A DNA stretch of 64,000 bases from Paenarthrobacter sp. A20 (GCF_024168825.1 NZ_JALJWH010000001.1:1302001-1366000); one strand, 5' to 3'. Shown: positions 18,267-28,353, numbered from the stretch's first letter. Translations and numbers: made by a program. The notes: generated from the sequence alone by a model not told the origin.

Positions 18267-18863
18267 TTACTCGAGATTGGCGTGGCGCAGCCAGAGGTGT
18301 TCCGCAGGCTCGTTGGTGTCCTCCCAGAGCGTTTGGAACACTGTCTCCGTTGCAAGGAAGAGGGATTGCTCGAACAGGCTGCCGGAGTACTGGCGGGAAC
18401 GGCTGGAGCCGTGATCGGTTTTCTGCGCTGCGGGTATGATCACCAGCGCATCGGCCAGGGCGGCCAAGGGTGATTCCTGGTCGGTGGTCACGGCGGCAAC
18501 GTCCGCCCCGGCGGCGGCTGCGGTTTGCGCTGACTTGACCACACCTGAGGTGGTTCCCGAGCCGGATGCCACCAGCAGGAGGTCACCAGAGGCGATGGCG
18601 GGCGTGGTGGTGTCGCCGGCAACATGGACCGTCAGGCCCAAGTGCATGAGTCGCATGGCTGCCATGCGAAGAACCAGTCCGCTGCGCCCGGCTCCTGCGA
18701 GGAAGACACGCTCTGCCCCTCGGATTCTGTCGGCGAGGACTGCCAGCTGGTTGACGTCGATCGCGTTGGTGGTGCTGACAAGTTCGTCCTGGATCAGGGA
18801 CAGGTTGAGCGCGGCCCGGGCTGGCGTTTGGCTCAGGGCGGGCTTTTCTGCGACAGCGTCCAC
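18267..18863 (-). CDS. hxlB: 6-phospho-3-hexuloisomerase
   Basis: SIS-domain isomerase converting 3-hexulose 6-phosphate to fructose 6-phosphate. The 198-residue protein contains FLAGAGRSGLVLRMAAMRLMH and LLVASGSGTTSGVVKSAQ, the sugar-phosphate-binding SIS motifs, and SLFEQSLFLATETVF near the end as in other PHI proteins. GTG start at 18863 is supported by GAAGGAG just upstream. First gene of hxlB-hxlA, divergent from the LuxR-type regulator. Confidence 0.93.
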   Translation of the reverse strand: MDAVAEKPALSQTPARAALNLSLIQDELVSTTNAIDVNQLAVLADRIRGAERVFLAGAGRSGLVLRMAAMRLMHLGLTVHVAGDTTTPAIASGDLLLVASGSGTTSGVVKSAQTAAAAGADVAAVTTDQESPLAALADALVIIPAAQKTDHGSSRSRQYSGSLFEQSLFLATETVFQTLWEDTNEPAEHLWLRHANLE

Positions 18864-18953
18864 ACTCTCTCCTTCAGTAACCGTGGTGTTTGCTTCCCTT
18901 CCAGCTTGGTGCAGTCCAAGGGTGGGGAGAACGCTGATTTGTGACAGTCTTTC

Positions 18954-18969
18954 CTATCCGTTTGGGTAG
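18954..18969. promoter_or_regulatory. Candidate operator in hxlBA/luxR divergent promoter
   Basis: Imperfect inverted repeat CTATCC-GTTT-GGGTAG with one arm mismatch, 34 bases upstream of the LuxR-type gene. A TATGCT hexamer at 18991 sits seven bases before that ATG, so its transcript may have almost no leader. LuxR-type HTH dimers bind dyads of this size; the link is inferred. Confidence 0.35.
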
Positions 18970-19002
18970 TACCGGACCCTGTTTGGCACATATGCTGGCC
19001 GA

Positions 19003-20274
19003 ATGCAGAACTGGGCACTCCTCCACTCCGTCAGCGACCTGGCTGCCGCGCCGCTGAACCGCATTGCCGAAAGCCTCCGTGAGGCCACTCTCCCGTTCCT
19101 GGCAAGCAGTGCTCTGGTCATCTTCACGGAGGACTGCACGGGACGGCCCCAGAAGAAGGCGGGCGACGAAAGCATAGTCAGCCGCGTGTCCATCACGGAA
19201 CTGGACCAGTTGCGCTCGGCGATGCCGGGTGAGGATCCGTGGCGCACGTCCGCGGTCATCGCCGGTGAGGAGCGGCAAGTCCTTGCCTTGGGCTATGCGC
19301 CCAGCCAGGCGCTGCTGGTGCTGACCGACCCCTCCGTGACTGCCGGGTTGGAAGGATCGGAAGCAGCAGGGGAAGCGCACCGTCTTCTCAGCTATCTGTG
19401 GGGATTAACCGCCCGACGCATCCAGGAGAAGGTAACCGACGCGCCGCCGTCGTACCTTTTGGAATCACGGGCCGCATCCGCTGAGCGGATCCGCGTAACG
19501 GCCGAGCTGGTCGACCAGCACTCCACGACCCTTGAAACGCTGCTGGCGGCCTTGCGGTCGACCTCCATGAACGACGCCGTGGCGCGCGCCTCAGTGACGG
19601 ACCTAGCCGTCAAGGCACTGGTGGATTTGCGGACGCTCAGCGACCGGACCAGTGATCTGGTGGAGGAACCGGTGGCGACCGCATTTGAGCGGCTTCGCGA
19701 AGACCTCCGCCCCCTGATGCACTTCAGCAATATCGACATCCAGTTCATCGAGCCGCCCGCCAACGGGCGTGCACTCCCTGGTGAGGTTGCCCATGCTGCC
19801 CGCGCCGTTGTCCGTGGGCTTGTGCTGGCCATCGCGGAGCAGCCGGACGTCCGCCGGGTCCGGGCACAGTGGGATTGCGACGGCGAGAACCTGCTGATCA
19901 ATGTGCGCGACGACGGCCTGGGCGCCCTCTCGCCGGATTCTCCCAACATCGTCCGGCTGCAGCAGCGGGTGCAGGCAGTTGACGGGCGGATGTCCCTCGA
20001 GGTGATGCAGGGCTGGGGTGCCGATATTTCCGTGGTGTTGCCGCTGGATCCGCCGGCGGCTCCAGCAGGTGATGTTGCCGTCTGGGATCTGGCGCCCCGC
20101 GAGTTGGAGGTCCTGCAGTTGCTCACTTCAGGGCAGCGGAACCGGGGCATCGCTGGTGCGCTCCACATCAGTGAGAACACGGTGAAGTTCCATATCCGGA
20201 ACCTCTTCCGGAAACTCGACGTGCGTTCCAGGACCGAGGCGATTGCTTTGGCGCACTCAGCTGGCCTGCGGTAA
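19003..20274 (+). CDS. LuxR-type regulator with degenerate histidine-kinase-like body
   Basis: A 423-residue protein. Residues ~1-140 resemble a sensor domain. Residues ~160-345 follow a HisKA_3 plus HATPase layout: ERIRVTAELVDQHS is the usual dimerisation helix, but the phosphoacceptor His position is Val170, and VRDDGLGALS resembles the ATPase DxGxG box without a clear N-box. Residues 362-420 (LAPRELEVLQLLTSGQRNR, then SENTVKFHIRNLFRKLDV) are a complete LuxR HTH. It would act as a one-component regulator, most likely of hxlBA (inferred from divergence). Confidence 0.8.
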   Translation: MQNWALLHSVSDLAAAPLNRIAESLREATLPFLASSALVIFTEDCTGRPQKKAGDESIVSRVSITELDQLRSAMPGEDPWRTSAVIAGEERQVLALGYAPSQALLVLTDPSVTAGLEGSEAAGEAHRLLSYLWGLTARRIQEKVTDAPPSYLLESRAASAERIRVTAELVDQHSTTLETLLAALRSTSMNDAVARASVTDLAVKALVDLRTLSDRTSDLVEEPVATAFERLREDLRPLMHFSNIDIQFIEPPANGRALPGEVAHAARAVVRGLVLAIAEQPDVRRVRAQWDCDGENLLINVRDDGLGALSPDSPNIVRLQQRVQAVDGRMSLEVMQGWGADISVVLPLDPPAAPAGDVAVWDLAPRELEVLQLLTSGQRNRGIAGALHISENTVKFHIRNLFRKLDVRSRTEAIALAHSAGLR

Positions 20275-20329
20275 AGGAATCTATTTCGCACGACATCATG
20301 AACGCACGACGCCGGTGGGCGGCTTTCGT

Positions 20330-21019
20330 TTATGGGACGAACCGGTAGCCCATCCCGGGCTCGGTGATGAAATGGCGCGGGTTGCCCGGTTCAACTTCCA
20401 GCTTTCGGCGGAGCTGGGCCATGTAGACGCGCAAGTAGTTGGCTTCCTTGGCATACGCCGGGCCCCAGACTTCGCTGAGGAGCTGCTGTTGGGTGATCAG
20501 TTTGTCCGGATTGCGGACCAGGATGTCCAGGATGTTCCATTCGGTGGGCGTCATCCTGACGTCCTGTCCGGACTTGGTGATTTGCCTCTTCGCAAGGTCC
20601 ACGGTGAAAGAGCTGGTCTCGATCGTGGTGGTTTCCCCGCTGGATTCGGTGCTTCGCCGCAGGATGGCCCGGAGGCGTGCCAGCAGTTCGTCCAGTCCGA
20701 AGGGCTTGGTGATGTAGTCGTCCGCGCCGGCGTCGAGGGCTTCCACCTTGTCGCTGGACCCGTGCCGGGCTGACAGGACCAGGATGGGCACGGCGCTCCA
20801 CTCGCGGAGCCGGGTGATGACCGTGGTGCCGTCGATGTCCGGCAAGCCCAGGTCAAGGATGACGACGTTGACTGGCCGTTGCGCGGCAGCGTGGAGTGCC
20901 GATTCCCCATCCATGGCTGTTGTGACCGTGTATCCCTGCCCTTTGAGGGTGATGGCAAGTGCGCGGACAATGTGGGGATCGTCGTCCACTACCAAAACGC
21001 TATTCATGCCGGATGCCAT
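20330..21019 (-). CDS. kdpE: KdpE response regulator
   Basis: OmpR/PhoB-type regulator of 229 residues, activating kdp transcription when phosphorylated by KdpD. Receiver: VLVVDDDPHI with the acidic pocket, VNVVILDLGLPDIDG with the phosphorylated Asp, and the conserved Lys in DYITKPFGLDE. C-terminal winged helix ends LRRKLEVEPGNPRHFITEPGMGYRF. Overlaps the kdpD stop by 20 bases if ATG 21019 is used; ATG 21007 (MNSVLVV) is an equally plausible start. Last gene of the operon. Confidence 0.94.
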   Translation of the reverse strand: MASGMNSVLVVDDDPHIVRALAITLKGQGYTVTTAMDGESALHAAAQRPVNVVILDLGLPDIDGTTVITRLREWSAVPILVLSARHGSSDKVEALDAGADDYITKPFGLDELLARLRAILRRSTESSGETTTIETSSFTVDLAKRQITKSGQDVRMTPTEWNILDILVRNPDKLITQQQLLSEVWGPAYAKEANYLRVYMAQLRRKLEVEPGNPRHFITEPGMGYRFVP

Positions 21020-23558
21020 TCACTGGGTGTCTTTCGGGGGACGGGAGGAAGTACACGCCCGTGGATAAGGGCAGCCGGATCACCATGGTCAGGCCGCCGC
21101 CGGGTGTTTCCTCGGCGGTGAGGGTGCCGCCCATTGCCTCGGTGAATCCCTTGGCCACGGCGAGTCCCAACCCCACTCCAGTGGCGGCCGGGACGTCGTC
21201 GAGCCGCTGGAAGGGCTGGAACATTTGGAGCACGCTGGCCGCGGGGACACCTTGGCCATGGTCGATGATTCGGAGTTCGCTGGCCGGTTGCCCGGCCAAG
21301 GTGGTGGTGCTGAGTCCGCCGGCGGCGCCAACAATCACGATGTCGGAGGTCGGCGCGTATTTCACGGCATTCTCCACGATGTTGGCAACCACCCGTTCAA
21401 GCATGCCGGCGTCGGCGTCCACCTCGGGCATGTTGGGGAGGAGGTCCACACGGACCCGTCCAGCCGGGACTCCGTGAAGTGCAGCTGGAATCACGTCGAA
21501 CCAACGGACGGGCTTGATCAGGGCGTTCACAGAATCGGAGGTAATCCGGGACATGTCCAGGAGGTTCCCCACCAGCACGTCCAAGCGGTCCGAGCATTCA
21601 TCGATGGTGGCCAGGAGCTCCTGTTCCTCTTGTTCCGTGTAGTGGATACCGGGCTGCCGCAGGCCGCCGACGGCCAGTTTGATGCCGGCCAGGGGGGTGC
21701 GGAGGTCGTGGGATACGGCGCGGAGAATGGACGTGCGCATCGTGTTGCTTTCGGCCAGCCGCATGACTTCGCGGCGGCTCGCTGCAAGTTGCCGGCGTTC
21801 CAGCTGTGCTGAGAGGTGTGAGCCGAAGGCACCGAGCAGGCGGCGGTCGCTGGCAGGGAGGACCCGGCCGGTCAGGACCAGTCGCGTGCTGGCGTCGATC
21901 TGTTCGATGTTCTCGTTGTCGTCCGGGGCTTCATCCCCGGCCGCGGCTACGAGTCGCCAGCCGTCGTCAGGGGAAGACGACTCGTAGAGGGCGGCCCGGC
22001 GGACTTGGAAGACGTCCACAGCCTGCTCCAGCAGGCCCACCACCGTGTCCTCGGCCGTGGTCGCTCCGCGGGTGAGATCGCCCAGGGTGGCTGCTTCCGA
22101 ACGGGCCCGGGCGGCCTCCTTGGAGCGCCTGGCCGAAAGGTCCACCACCACGGCCACAGCCGAGGAAACCCCCGCGAAGACCAGCAGTGCCAGCAGGTTC
22201 TGGGGATCGCTGATGGTCAGGGTGCCAAGGGGCGGAACGGAGAAGAAATTCACCAGGGCACTGCTCCACAGGGCACCCAGCAAAGCGGGCCACAGGCCAC
22301 CCACCAGGGCAACGGCAACAGAACCGCTGAGCTGGACCAGGACGGCCGTCGCGATGTTGTGCGATGGGCTTGCGGCCAACAGGAGTTGCAGCAGGACGGG
22401 CACCACAATGGCCATGGCAAAGCCAACCATCACCCGGACCCGGCCCAGGTCGCGTGGCCGCGAAGGTTCCTTGCCGCGGCCACCAAGGGGATGCGAAACC
22501 ATGTGGACGTCGATGTCGCCCGAGTCCCGGACCACTTTGTTCCCTACGCCGCCGGTGAGCCGCCCGGCCAGGGCCTTCCGACGCGATACGCCCACCACGA
22601 TCTGGGTGGCATTGACGCTTCGGGCGAAGTCGAGCAAGGCTTTGGCGGGGTCCTCACCAGCCACAATGTGGTAGCTGCCGCCGAGATCCCGGATGAGGGT
22701 GCGTTGGGCTTCCAAGGCCTGCGGGGATTCGGCGGCCACGCCATCGGCCGCGCGAACATGGACGGCCAGCAGATCGCCTCCGTTGACACGTTTGAGGATC
22801 CTCGCGGCCCGTCGGATCAGGACCTCACCTTCGGGACCACCTGTCAGTCCGATGACGATGCGTTCCCTGGCCGGCCAGCTTTCCTCGATCTGGTTTTCTT
22901 CACGGTAGCGGGCCAGGCCTTCGTCCACCCGGTCCGCAAGCCACAGCAGGGCAAGCTCGCGGAGCGCCGTCAGGTTACCCACCCGGAAGTAGTTGGACAG
23001 GGCCGCGTCGATCTTGTCCGCGGCGTAGATCTTGCCGTCGCCCAGCCGCTGCCTCAGCAGTTCCGGTGAGATGTCCACCAGGTGGATCTGGTCGGCGCGA
23101 CGCACGACGTCGTCCGGGACAGTCTCCGCCTGGTGCACATCGGTGATGGCGCTGACGACGTCGCCCAGGGAGGCCAGATGCTGCACGTTGACGGTGGAGA
23201 GGACATCGATACCCGCTTCCAGCAGTTCCTCAATGTCCTCCCAGCGCTTGTGGTTGCGGCTGCCGGGGATGTTCGTGTGCGCGTACTCGTCAACGATGGC
23301 TATGCGCGGCCGACGCTCCAGGACGGCGTCCAGGTCCAGTTCCTCAAACGAACTGCCCCGGTAGTCGATGCTCCGGGTGGGGATGACTTCGAGCCCTTGG
23401 GTCAATGCGCGGGTATCGGCGCGGCCGTGGTGCATGGCGAAGGCCACCACCACGTCCTCGCCACGGCCAAGCAATCTGTGGGCTTCCTCGAGCATGGCGT
23501 AGGTCTTGCCGACGCCCGGGGCGGCCCCCAGGAATATTCTCAGTGTTGCCCGCGCCAT
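21000..23558 (-). CDS. kdpD: KdpD sensor histidine kinase
   Basis: Membrane sensor of 852 residues controlling kdp expression in response to potassium limitation. The N-terminal KdpD domain starts with a Walker A (FLGAAPGVGKTYAMLEEA) and DEYAHTNIPGSRN; a USP-like region follows (~240-360). Four hydrophobic segments lie around 390-500, then a GAF region. The kinase core has the H-box AVSHDLRTPLAG, NIVENAVKYAP (N-box) and DHGQGVP (G-box). Starts 29 bases after kdpC. Full length and all motifs intact. Confidence 0.95.
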   Translation of the reverse strand: MARATLRIFLGAAPGVGKTYAMLEEAHRLLGRGEDVVVAFAMHHGRADTRALTQGLEVIPTRSIDYRGSSFEELDLDAVLERRPRIAIVDEYAHTNIPGSRNHKRWEDIEELLEAGIDVLSTVNVQHLASLGDVVSAITDVHQAETVPDDVVRRADQIHLVDISPELLRQRLGDGKIYAADKIDAALSNYFRVGNLTALRELALLWLADRVDEGLARYREENQIEESWPARERIVIGLTGGPEGEVLIRRAARILKRVNGGDLLAVHVRAADGVAAESPQALEAQRTLIRDLGGSYHIVAGEDPAKALLDFARSVNATQIVVGVSRRKALAGRLTGGVGNKVVRDSGDIDVHMVSHPLGGRGKEPSRPRDLGRVRVMVGFAMAIVVPVLLQLLLAASPSHNIATAVLVQLSGSVAVALVGGLWPALLGALWSSALVNFFSVPPLGTLTISDPQNLLALLVFAGVSSAVAVVVDLSARRSKEAARARSEAATLGDLTRGATTAEDTVVGLLEQAVDVFQVRRAALYESSSPDDGWRLVAAAGDEAPDDNENIEQIDASTRLVLTGRVLPASDRRLLGAFGSHLSAQLERRQLAASRREVMRLAESNTMRTSILRAVSHDLRTPLAGIKLAVGGLRQPGIHYTEQEEQELLATIDECSDRLDVLVGNLLDMSRITSDSVNALIKPVRWFDVIPAALHGVPAGRVRVDLLPNMPEVDADAGMLERVVANIVENAVKYAPTSDIVIVGAAGGLSTTTLAGQPASELRIIDHGQGVPAASVLQMFQPFQRLDDVPAATGVGLGLAVAKGFTEAMGGTLTAEETPGGGLTMVIRLPLSTGVYFLPSPERHPVNGIRHE

Positions 23559-23587
23559 AACGTCATTCTTCCACTCGGAACGGGAGC

Positions 23588-24199
23588 CTACTGATCATTG
23601 CCGGCCGCGGCGACATCCAGGTTCAGCAGTGTCACGTTGACCGACGGTTGGCCGAGGAACGCTTCCAGCCCGCTGCTCGTCCGCTTGTCCACCAAACCCT
23701 GCACAACGTCCGTGCTGAGCCCGTGGGCTGCAGCAACCCGGGCGACCTGGAGGGCCGCGTAGTCAGGTGAGATGTGTGGATCAAGGCCGGACCCGCTGGC
23801 CGTCACCGCATCGGCGGGGACGTCGGCCTCACTGACGCCTTCTGCCGCGGCCACTGCGGCGCGGTTGGCGGCAACGGCGTCGAGCAGTTTCGCGTCGTTG
23901 GGGCCCAAATTGCTGGCCGAAGACGATGCGGGATCCCATCCGACGGCCGAGGGCCGTGCGTGGAACCACGCGGGATCCTGCGTGCCGGCGTCGTCTGCGG
24001 ACACCTGGGCGATCAGTGCCGATGCCGCGGGTTCGCCCGCAGAGTCCTTGACCACTGAACCGTTCGCTTGGAAGGGAGCCACCAACTGCCCGACCCCGAA
24101 GATCGCAAGCGGGTACAGGAGCCCCAGGACGATGGTCGCGAGAAGCAGGAACCGGGCTGCGGTGCCCGCCTGGCGAAGATAACCGGTAAACACATTCAT
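23588..24199 (-). CDS. kdpC: Potassium-transporting ATPase subunit KdpC
   Basis: Single-span accessory subunit of 203 residues that stabilises the KdpFABC complex at the membrane. One N-terminal transmembrane helix (ATIVLGLLYPLAIFGVGQL) is followed by an extracytoplasmic domain with the conserved ASGSGLDPHISPDYA and RVAAAHGLS. It lies nine bases after kdpB. C-terminus ends with the usual LNLDVA segment. Confidence 0.95.
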   Translation of the reverse strand: MNVFTGYLRQAGTAARFLLLATIVLGLLYPLAIFGVGQLVAPFQANGSVVKDSAGEPAASALIAQVSADDAGTQDPAWFHARPSAVGWDPASSSASNLGPNDAKLLDAVAANRAAVAAAEGVSEADVPADAVTASGSGLDPHISPDYAALQVARVAAAHGLSTDVVQGLVDKRTSSGLEAFLGQPSVNVTLLNLDVAAAGNDQ

Positions 24200-24208
24200 G
24201 GTGGAGTC

Positions 24209-26347
24209 CTAGCCGATGCCGGGGATGAGGGAAATGATCAGGTCAATGAGCTTGATCCCGAGGAACGGTGCCACGAGGCCGCCGAGGCCATACAGCAGCA
24301 GATTCCTGGCAAGCGCTTGATTCGCGGACACGGCACGGTACTTCACGCCACGCAGCGCCAAAGGAACCAGTACCAGGATGATGAGGGCGTTGAAGATCAC
24401 CGCCGAAAGGATGGCCGACGACGGACTCGCCAGGCCCATGATGTTCAGCATCCCGAGTCCCGGGAACGCAGCAGTGAACAGCGCCGGCACGATCGCGAAG
24501 TACTTCGCCACGTCATTGGCCACCGAGAACGTGGTCAGCGCCCCGCGTGTTATCAGCAGTTGCTTGCCGATGCCCACGATGTTGATCAGTTTGGTGGGAT
24601 CGGAATCCAGGTCCACCATGTTGGCCGCCTCCTTGGCAGCGGGTGTTCCCGAATTCATCGCCACGCCCACGTCAGCCGCGGCCAACGCTGGGGCGTCGTT
24701 GGTGCCGTCACCCGTCATGGCAACCAACCGCCCTTCGCCCTGCTCGCGCCGGATGACGTCCAGTTTGTCCTCGGGCGTGGCTTCCGCCACGAAGTCGTCG
24801 ACGCCGGCCTCCGCCGCGATTGCCTTTGCCGTCACGGGGTTGTCGCCGGTGATCATCACCGTGCGGATCCCCATCCTGCGCAGCTCCGCGAAACGGGCGT
24901 GCATGCCGGGCTTGACCACATCGGCCAGGTGCACTGTTCCCAGAACCCGGGCGCCGCCGTCGTGCGTGTGCTCGGCGACCAGCAGCGGCGTGCCGCCCTC
25001 GGCGGAGATTTCCTGCACTCGACGCTGGACTTCTGCAGGCATGCGCCCACCGGCTTCGGCGACGAAGCGTTCGACGGCGGCCGCGGCGCCTTTGCGGATC
25101 AGGCGCCCGTCGACGTCCAGCCCGCTCATGCGTGTGCTGGCCGTGAACTCCACGATGCTGATGTCCTTGGAGTCCTTACGGAGGTGGTCAAGCTCCGGGC
25201 CGTCCACGCCTTTGTCGTTGGCGAGTTCCACAATGGAGCGGCCCTCAGGGGTTTCATCCGCGAGGCTGGACAACCGGGCCGCGGTGATGAGTTCGTGGCG
25301 TTCCACGTCGTTGGCCGGGAAGAAGTTGACCGCCCGCCTGTTGCCGTAGGTGATGGTGCCCGTCTTATCCAGCAGCAATGTGGTGATGTCACCGGCAGTT
25401 TCCACTGCCCGCCCGGAGGTCGCCAGCACGTTGTGTTGGACCAGTCGGTCCATGCCGGCGATGCCGATAGCCGGAACCAGGGCGCCAATGGTGGTGGGAA
25501 TGAGGCAAACCAGGAGGGCGACCAGGACGATCGGCGACGGTGTTGCTCCCGCCAGCGACGCGAGCGGGGCCAGGGTCATGGTGACCACCAGGAACACGAT
25601 GGTCAACGAAACCAGGAGCACGTGCAGGGCGATCTCATTGGGAGTCTTTTGACGGACGGCTCCCTCAACGAGTTTGATCATCCGGTCAATGAACGTAGCT
25701 CCGGGTTCAGCCGTGATGCGGACCAAGATCCGGTCCGACAAAACCTTGGTACCGCCGGTCACTGACGAACGGTCACCGCCGGACTCCCGGATGACCGGTG
25801 CTGACTCGCCCGTGATGGTGGACTCGTCCACGCTTGCTAGGCCTTCGATGATTTCGCCGTCGGAGGGGATAACGTCACCCGCTTCGCAGATGACGACGTC
25901 GTTGAGCTTGAGGTCCGTGCCGGCCACTTCCTTGGTGGTTCCATCGTCCAGCCGCAGGCGGGCCAGGACGCCCTTGCGGCTGGCGCGGAGGCTGTCCGCC
26001 TGGGCTTTCCCCCGGCCCTCGGCGATGGCCTCGGACAGGGTGCCGAACAGGACCGTCAGCCAAAGCCACGCCGTGACAACAATGCCAAAGACTGCCGGTT
26101 TGAACACACAAATCAAGGTGCAGGCGGCGGCTCCCACCAGCACCACGAACATGACGGGCGAATGGACCATCTGCCGGGGATCCAGCTTTTTGAACGCCAC
26201 CGGCAGGGCCGCGCGGAGAGTGGCGGCATTGAGTTTCGCCGGAGCCTTGGTGTGGTGTTTGTGTTCCCCGGGTGTTCCGAGTGGGTTGCCGTCAGCGTAG
26301 GTGAGTGCTGACGTGTCCGCGGCTGTAGCCGTGCTGGACCGGGTCAT
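24209..26347 (-). CDS. kdpB: Potassium-transporting P-type ATPase subunit KdpB
   Basis: ATP-hydrolysing subunit of the KdpFABC potassium pump. The 712-residue protein has all P-type ATPase motifs: TGES ([13 protein letters not shown]), phosphorylation loop [22 protein letters not shown] and [21 protein letters not shown]. The N-terminus is somewhat longer than in E. coli KdpB, with ~35 polar residues ahead of the first conserved block. Its start overlaps the kdpA stop by four bases. Confidence 0.96.
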   Translation of the reverse strand: MTRSSTATAADTSALTYADGNPLGTPGEHKHHTKAPAKLNAATLRAALPVAFKKLDPRQMVHSPVMFVVLVGAAACTLICVFKPAVFGIVVTAWLWLTVLFGTLSEAIAEGRGKAQADSLRASRKGVLARLRLDDGTTKEVAGTDLKLNDVVICEAGDVIPSDGEIIEGLASVDESTITGESAPVIRESGGDRSSVTGGTKVLSDRILVRITAEPGATFIDRMIKLVEGAVRQKTPNEIALHVLLVSLTIVFLVVTMTLAPLASLAGATPSPIVLVALLVCLIPTTIGALVPAIGIAGMDRLVQHNVLATSGRAVETAGDITTLLLDKTGTITYGNRRAVNFFPANDVERHELITAARLSSLADETPEGRSIVELANDKGVDGPELDHLRKDSKDISIVEFTASTRMSGLDVDGRLIRKGAAAAVERFVAEAGGRMPAEVQRRVQEISAEGGTPLLVAEHTHDGGARVLGTVHLADVVKPGMHARFAELRRMGIRTVMITGDNPVTAKAIAAEAGVDDFVAEATPEDKLDVIRREQGEGRLVAMTGDGTNDAPALAAADVGVAMNSGTPAAKEAANMVDLDSDPTKLINIVGIGKQLLITRGALTTFSVANDVAKYFAIVPALFTAAFPGLGMLNIMGLASPSSAILSAVIFNALIILVLVPLALRGVKYRAVSANQALARNLLLYGLGGLVAPFLGIKLIDLIISLIPGIG

Positions 26348-28011
26348 TTGATAAGTCCTTCTGCGAGTGGGCCCAGGGCGAGGGCAGGGAAGTAGCTGAG
26401 GGCCGTCATGATCACGGTGACGCTGAGGAGGAGTGATCCGAAGAGCCCTCCGTGGGTTGGCACGGTTCCCGCTGATGCGGGGATCTTCCGTTGCCGCGCC
26501 AAGGACCCGGCCAGTGCCAGGACCAGGACGATCGGGAGGAAGCGACCCAGCAACATGGCAATTCCGAGCATCACGGACAGATACGGTCCGGAGCTGGTGA
26601 TACCACCGAAAGCTGAACCGTTGTTGTTGGCGCCTGAGGTGAAGGCATACAGCAACTCACTGAACTGGTGGGGTCCGGCCGCCGGCGCGTTGGCCATGAC
26701 GTCAGGGAGCAGCGCTGTGATGCCTGCCAGGACCAGCACCAGGGTGGGGGTCACCAGGATGTAGAGGGCCGCGAGCTTCATTTCCCGCGGGCCGATCTTC
26801 TTGCCCAGGAACTCCGGCGTCCGGCCGACCATCAGGCCTGCGATGAAGACGGCGATAATCGCCAGGATCAGCATGCCGTACAGTCCGGAACCGGTGCCTC
26901 CGGGGGCCACCTCGCCCAGCATCATGTTCACCATGGCGATTCCGCCCGCGAGAGGGGGAAGGGAATCATGGGCCACATTCACCGCTCCGGTGGAGGTGAG
27001 GGTGGTGGACGCGGCGAAGATGGAGCTTGCGGCTGGCCCCAGGCGTTGTTCGAAGCCTTCACCCAAGCCTCCGGCCGCCGACGATGCAGCCCCTTGGCCC
27101 GACGCGACCGCCCAGCCCATCAGGGCAGTGGAGGTCAGCCAAAGAGCGGCCATGACGCCGGCAACGGTGAAGCCTTGGCGCCGGTCGCCGACCATCCTTC
27201 CGTAGGTATAGGGAAGGGCGGAAGGGATGAGCAGGATCAGGAACACCTGGAACAGGCTGGTGAAGACACTTGGATTCTCGAAGGGGTGGGCGGAGTTGGC
27301 GTTGAAGTAGCCGCCGCCGTTGGTGCCCAGGACCTTGATGGCCTCCTGGGAGGCTACCGGTCCGCCAGGTATCACCTGGGTGACCCCCGTGGCTTGGTTG
27401 GCAACCTCGGTGGACCAGAAATTCTGTACGACGCCGCCCATCACCAACGCGATGGCGCCCACTGCGGCGATGGGCAGCAGGAGCCGGAAAGATGCCCGGG
27501 TGACATCAACCCAGAAGTTACCCAAACGGTCCGTCTTTGTCCGCACGATGCCGCGGATCAAGGCCACGGCCACCACGATTCCAACTGCGGCGGAGAGGAA
27601 ATTCTGCACTGCCAGGAGGCACATCTGGACGAAGGTGCCCACGGTGGCCTCAGGCACGTACGTTTGCCAGTTGGTGTTGGTGACAAAGGAGATGGCCGTG
27701 TTCATGGCGATCCACGGATCTACGCCCGGAAGCCCGTTGCTCCCGGGCAGCAGACCCTGAAGCCGCTGCAGGGCAAAGATAGCCAGGATGGAAACGGCCG
27801 AAAAGACCAGAACGCTGCGCAGATACACAGACCAGCTCTGTTCAGTTCCGACGTCCACCCCCGCGAGCCGGTAGAACACCCGCTCCAACCTGGAATGCGT
27901 GCTCCCCGCGAAAACGCGTTCCATGTAGAGGCCCAAGGGCTTGTGCAACAGAAGCAACGCGAGGAGAAGGACAACTATTTGGGTGATGAATGCTGCCGTG
28001 CTGAAAACCAC
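26344..28011 (-). CDS. kdpA: Potassium-transporting ATPase subunit KdpA
   Basis: Potassium-selective, channel-like subunit of KdpFABC with ten transmembrane segments in 555 residues. Selectivity-filter-type loops are visible ([43 protein letters not shown]). Six bases separate it from kdpF upstream, and it overlaps kdpB downstream. Standard length and intact filter motifs point to a working pump. Confidence 0.96.
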   Translation of the reverse strand: MVFSTAAFITQIVVLLLALLLLHKPLGLYMERVFAGSTHSRLERVFYRLAGVDVGTEQSWSVYLRSVLVFSAVSILAIFALQRLQGLLPGSNGLPGVDPWIAMNTAISFVTNTNWQTYVPEATVGTFVQMCLLAVQNFLSAAVGIVVAVALIRGIVRTKTDRLGNFWVDVTRASFRLLLPIAAVGAIALVMGGVVQNFWSTEVANQATGVTQVIPGGPVASQEAIKVLGTNGGGYFNANSAHPFENPSVFTSLFQVFLILLIPSALPYTYGRMVGDRRQGFTVAGVMAALWLTSTALMGWAVASGQGAASSAAGGLGEGFEQRLGPAASSIFAASTTLTSTGAVNVAHDSLPPLAGGIAMVNMMLGEVAPGGTGSGLYGMLILAIIAVFIAGLMVGRTPEFLGKKIGPREMKLAALYILVTPTLVLVLAGITALLPDVMANAPAAGPHQFSELLYAFTSGANNNGSAFGGITSSGPYLSVMLGIAMLLGRFLPIVLVLALAGSLARQRKIPASAGTVPTHGGLFGSLLLSVTVIMTALSYFPALALGPLAEGLIK

Positions 28012-28017
28012 TTGCCG

Positions 28018-28116
28018 TCACCACTTTTCCGGGTGAAGCAACACAGCCAGCAAGTACCCGGTCATGGCCAGGCCCACGATGAACAACGCAACCCACATGA
28101 TGGCGTCCAGGTTCAT
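28018..28116 (-). CDS. kdpF: KdpF small membrane subunit
   Basis: A 32-residue single-helix protein (begins MNLDAIMWVALFI, ends HPEKW), which stabilises the KdpABC complex in the membrane. Its ATG (28116) overlaps the TGA of a preceding 37-codon reading frame as ATGA, so its translation is probably coupled to it. Size, hydrophobicity and position directly before kdpA identify it. Confidence 0.88.
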   Translation of the reverse strand: MNLDAIMWVALFIVGLAMTGYLLAVLLHPEKW

Positions 28117-28226
28117 TGCCCGCTCACCGGGCCCTCGCCGTCGATCATTTTGCCCAAAAGGTGGGCCACCCACATCACGATTCCCATGCTCACCACGAGA
28201 ATCGCCACAACAGCCACGTCGGCCAT
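28113..28226 (-). CDS. 37-residue membrane peptide heading the kdp operon
   Basis: Unrecognised small protein. ATG 28226 is preceded by AAAGGA seven bases upstream, the best RBS in this region, and the stop overlaps the kdpF start. It begins MADVAVVAILVVSMGI, forming one hydrophobic helix of about 20 residues, followed by a polar tail containing GKMIDGEGPVSG. This is the first gene of the kdp transcript. It could be an extra Kdp micro-subunit or a regulator of the pump; no function is known to me. Confidence 0.72.
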   Translation of the reverse strand: MADVAVVAILVVSMGIVMWVAHLLGKMIDGEGPVSGQ

Positions 28227-28300
28227 TGGAACGTCCTTTCATCCGCGCCCCGTTCGCGGGGCTGATGTCAGTCAACCCCCGTGAAAGTGGCCAAAAGGCG

Positions 28301-28353
28301 TTCCTTACGGTTCCTTAACGCGGCGGCCCCAAATCTTGACGCGCTCTTAACGT
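28301..28353 (-). promoter_or_regulatory. Candidate KdpE binding repeats upstream of kdp operon
   Basis: Two pairs of tandem direct repeats, read on the plus strand: TTCCTTACGG/TTCCTTAACG (28301-28320, period 10) and TCTTGACGCGC/TCTTAACG (28334-28352, period 11). OmpR-family regulators bind head-to-tail repeats of about one helical turn. They lie 75-127 bases upstream of the first kdp ATG, where an activator should bind. KdpE recognition is inferred. Confidence 0.5.

Noticed and set aside
26668..28284. A 538-codon plus-strand frame opposite kdpA
   Set aside because: Composition is that of a shadow (His/Gly/Asp-rich); KdpA filter motifs are complete on the other strand.
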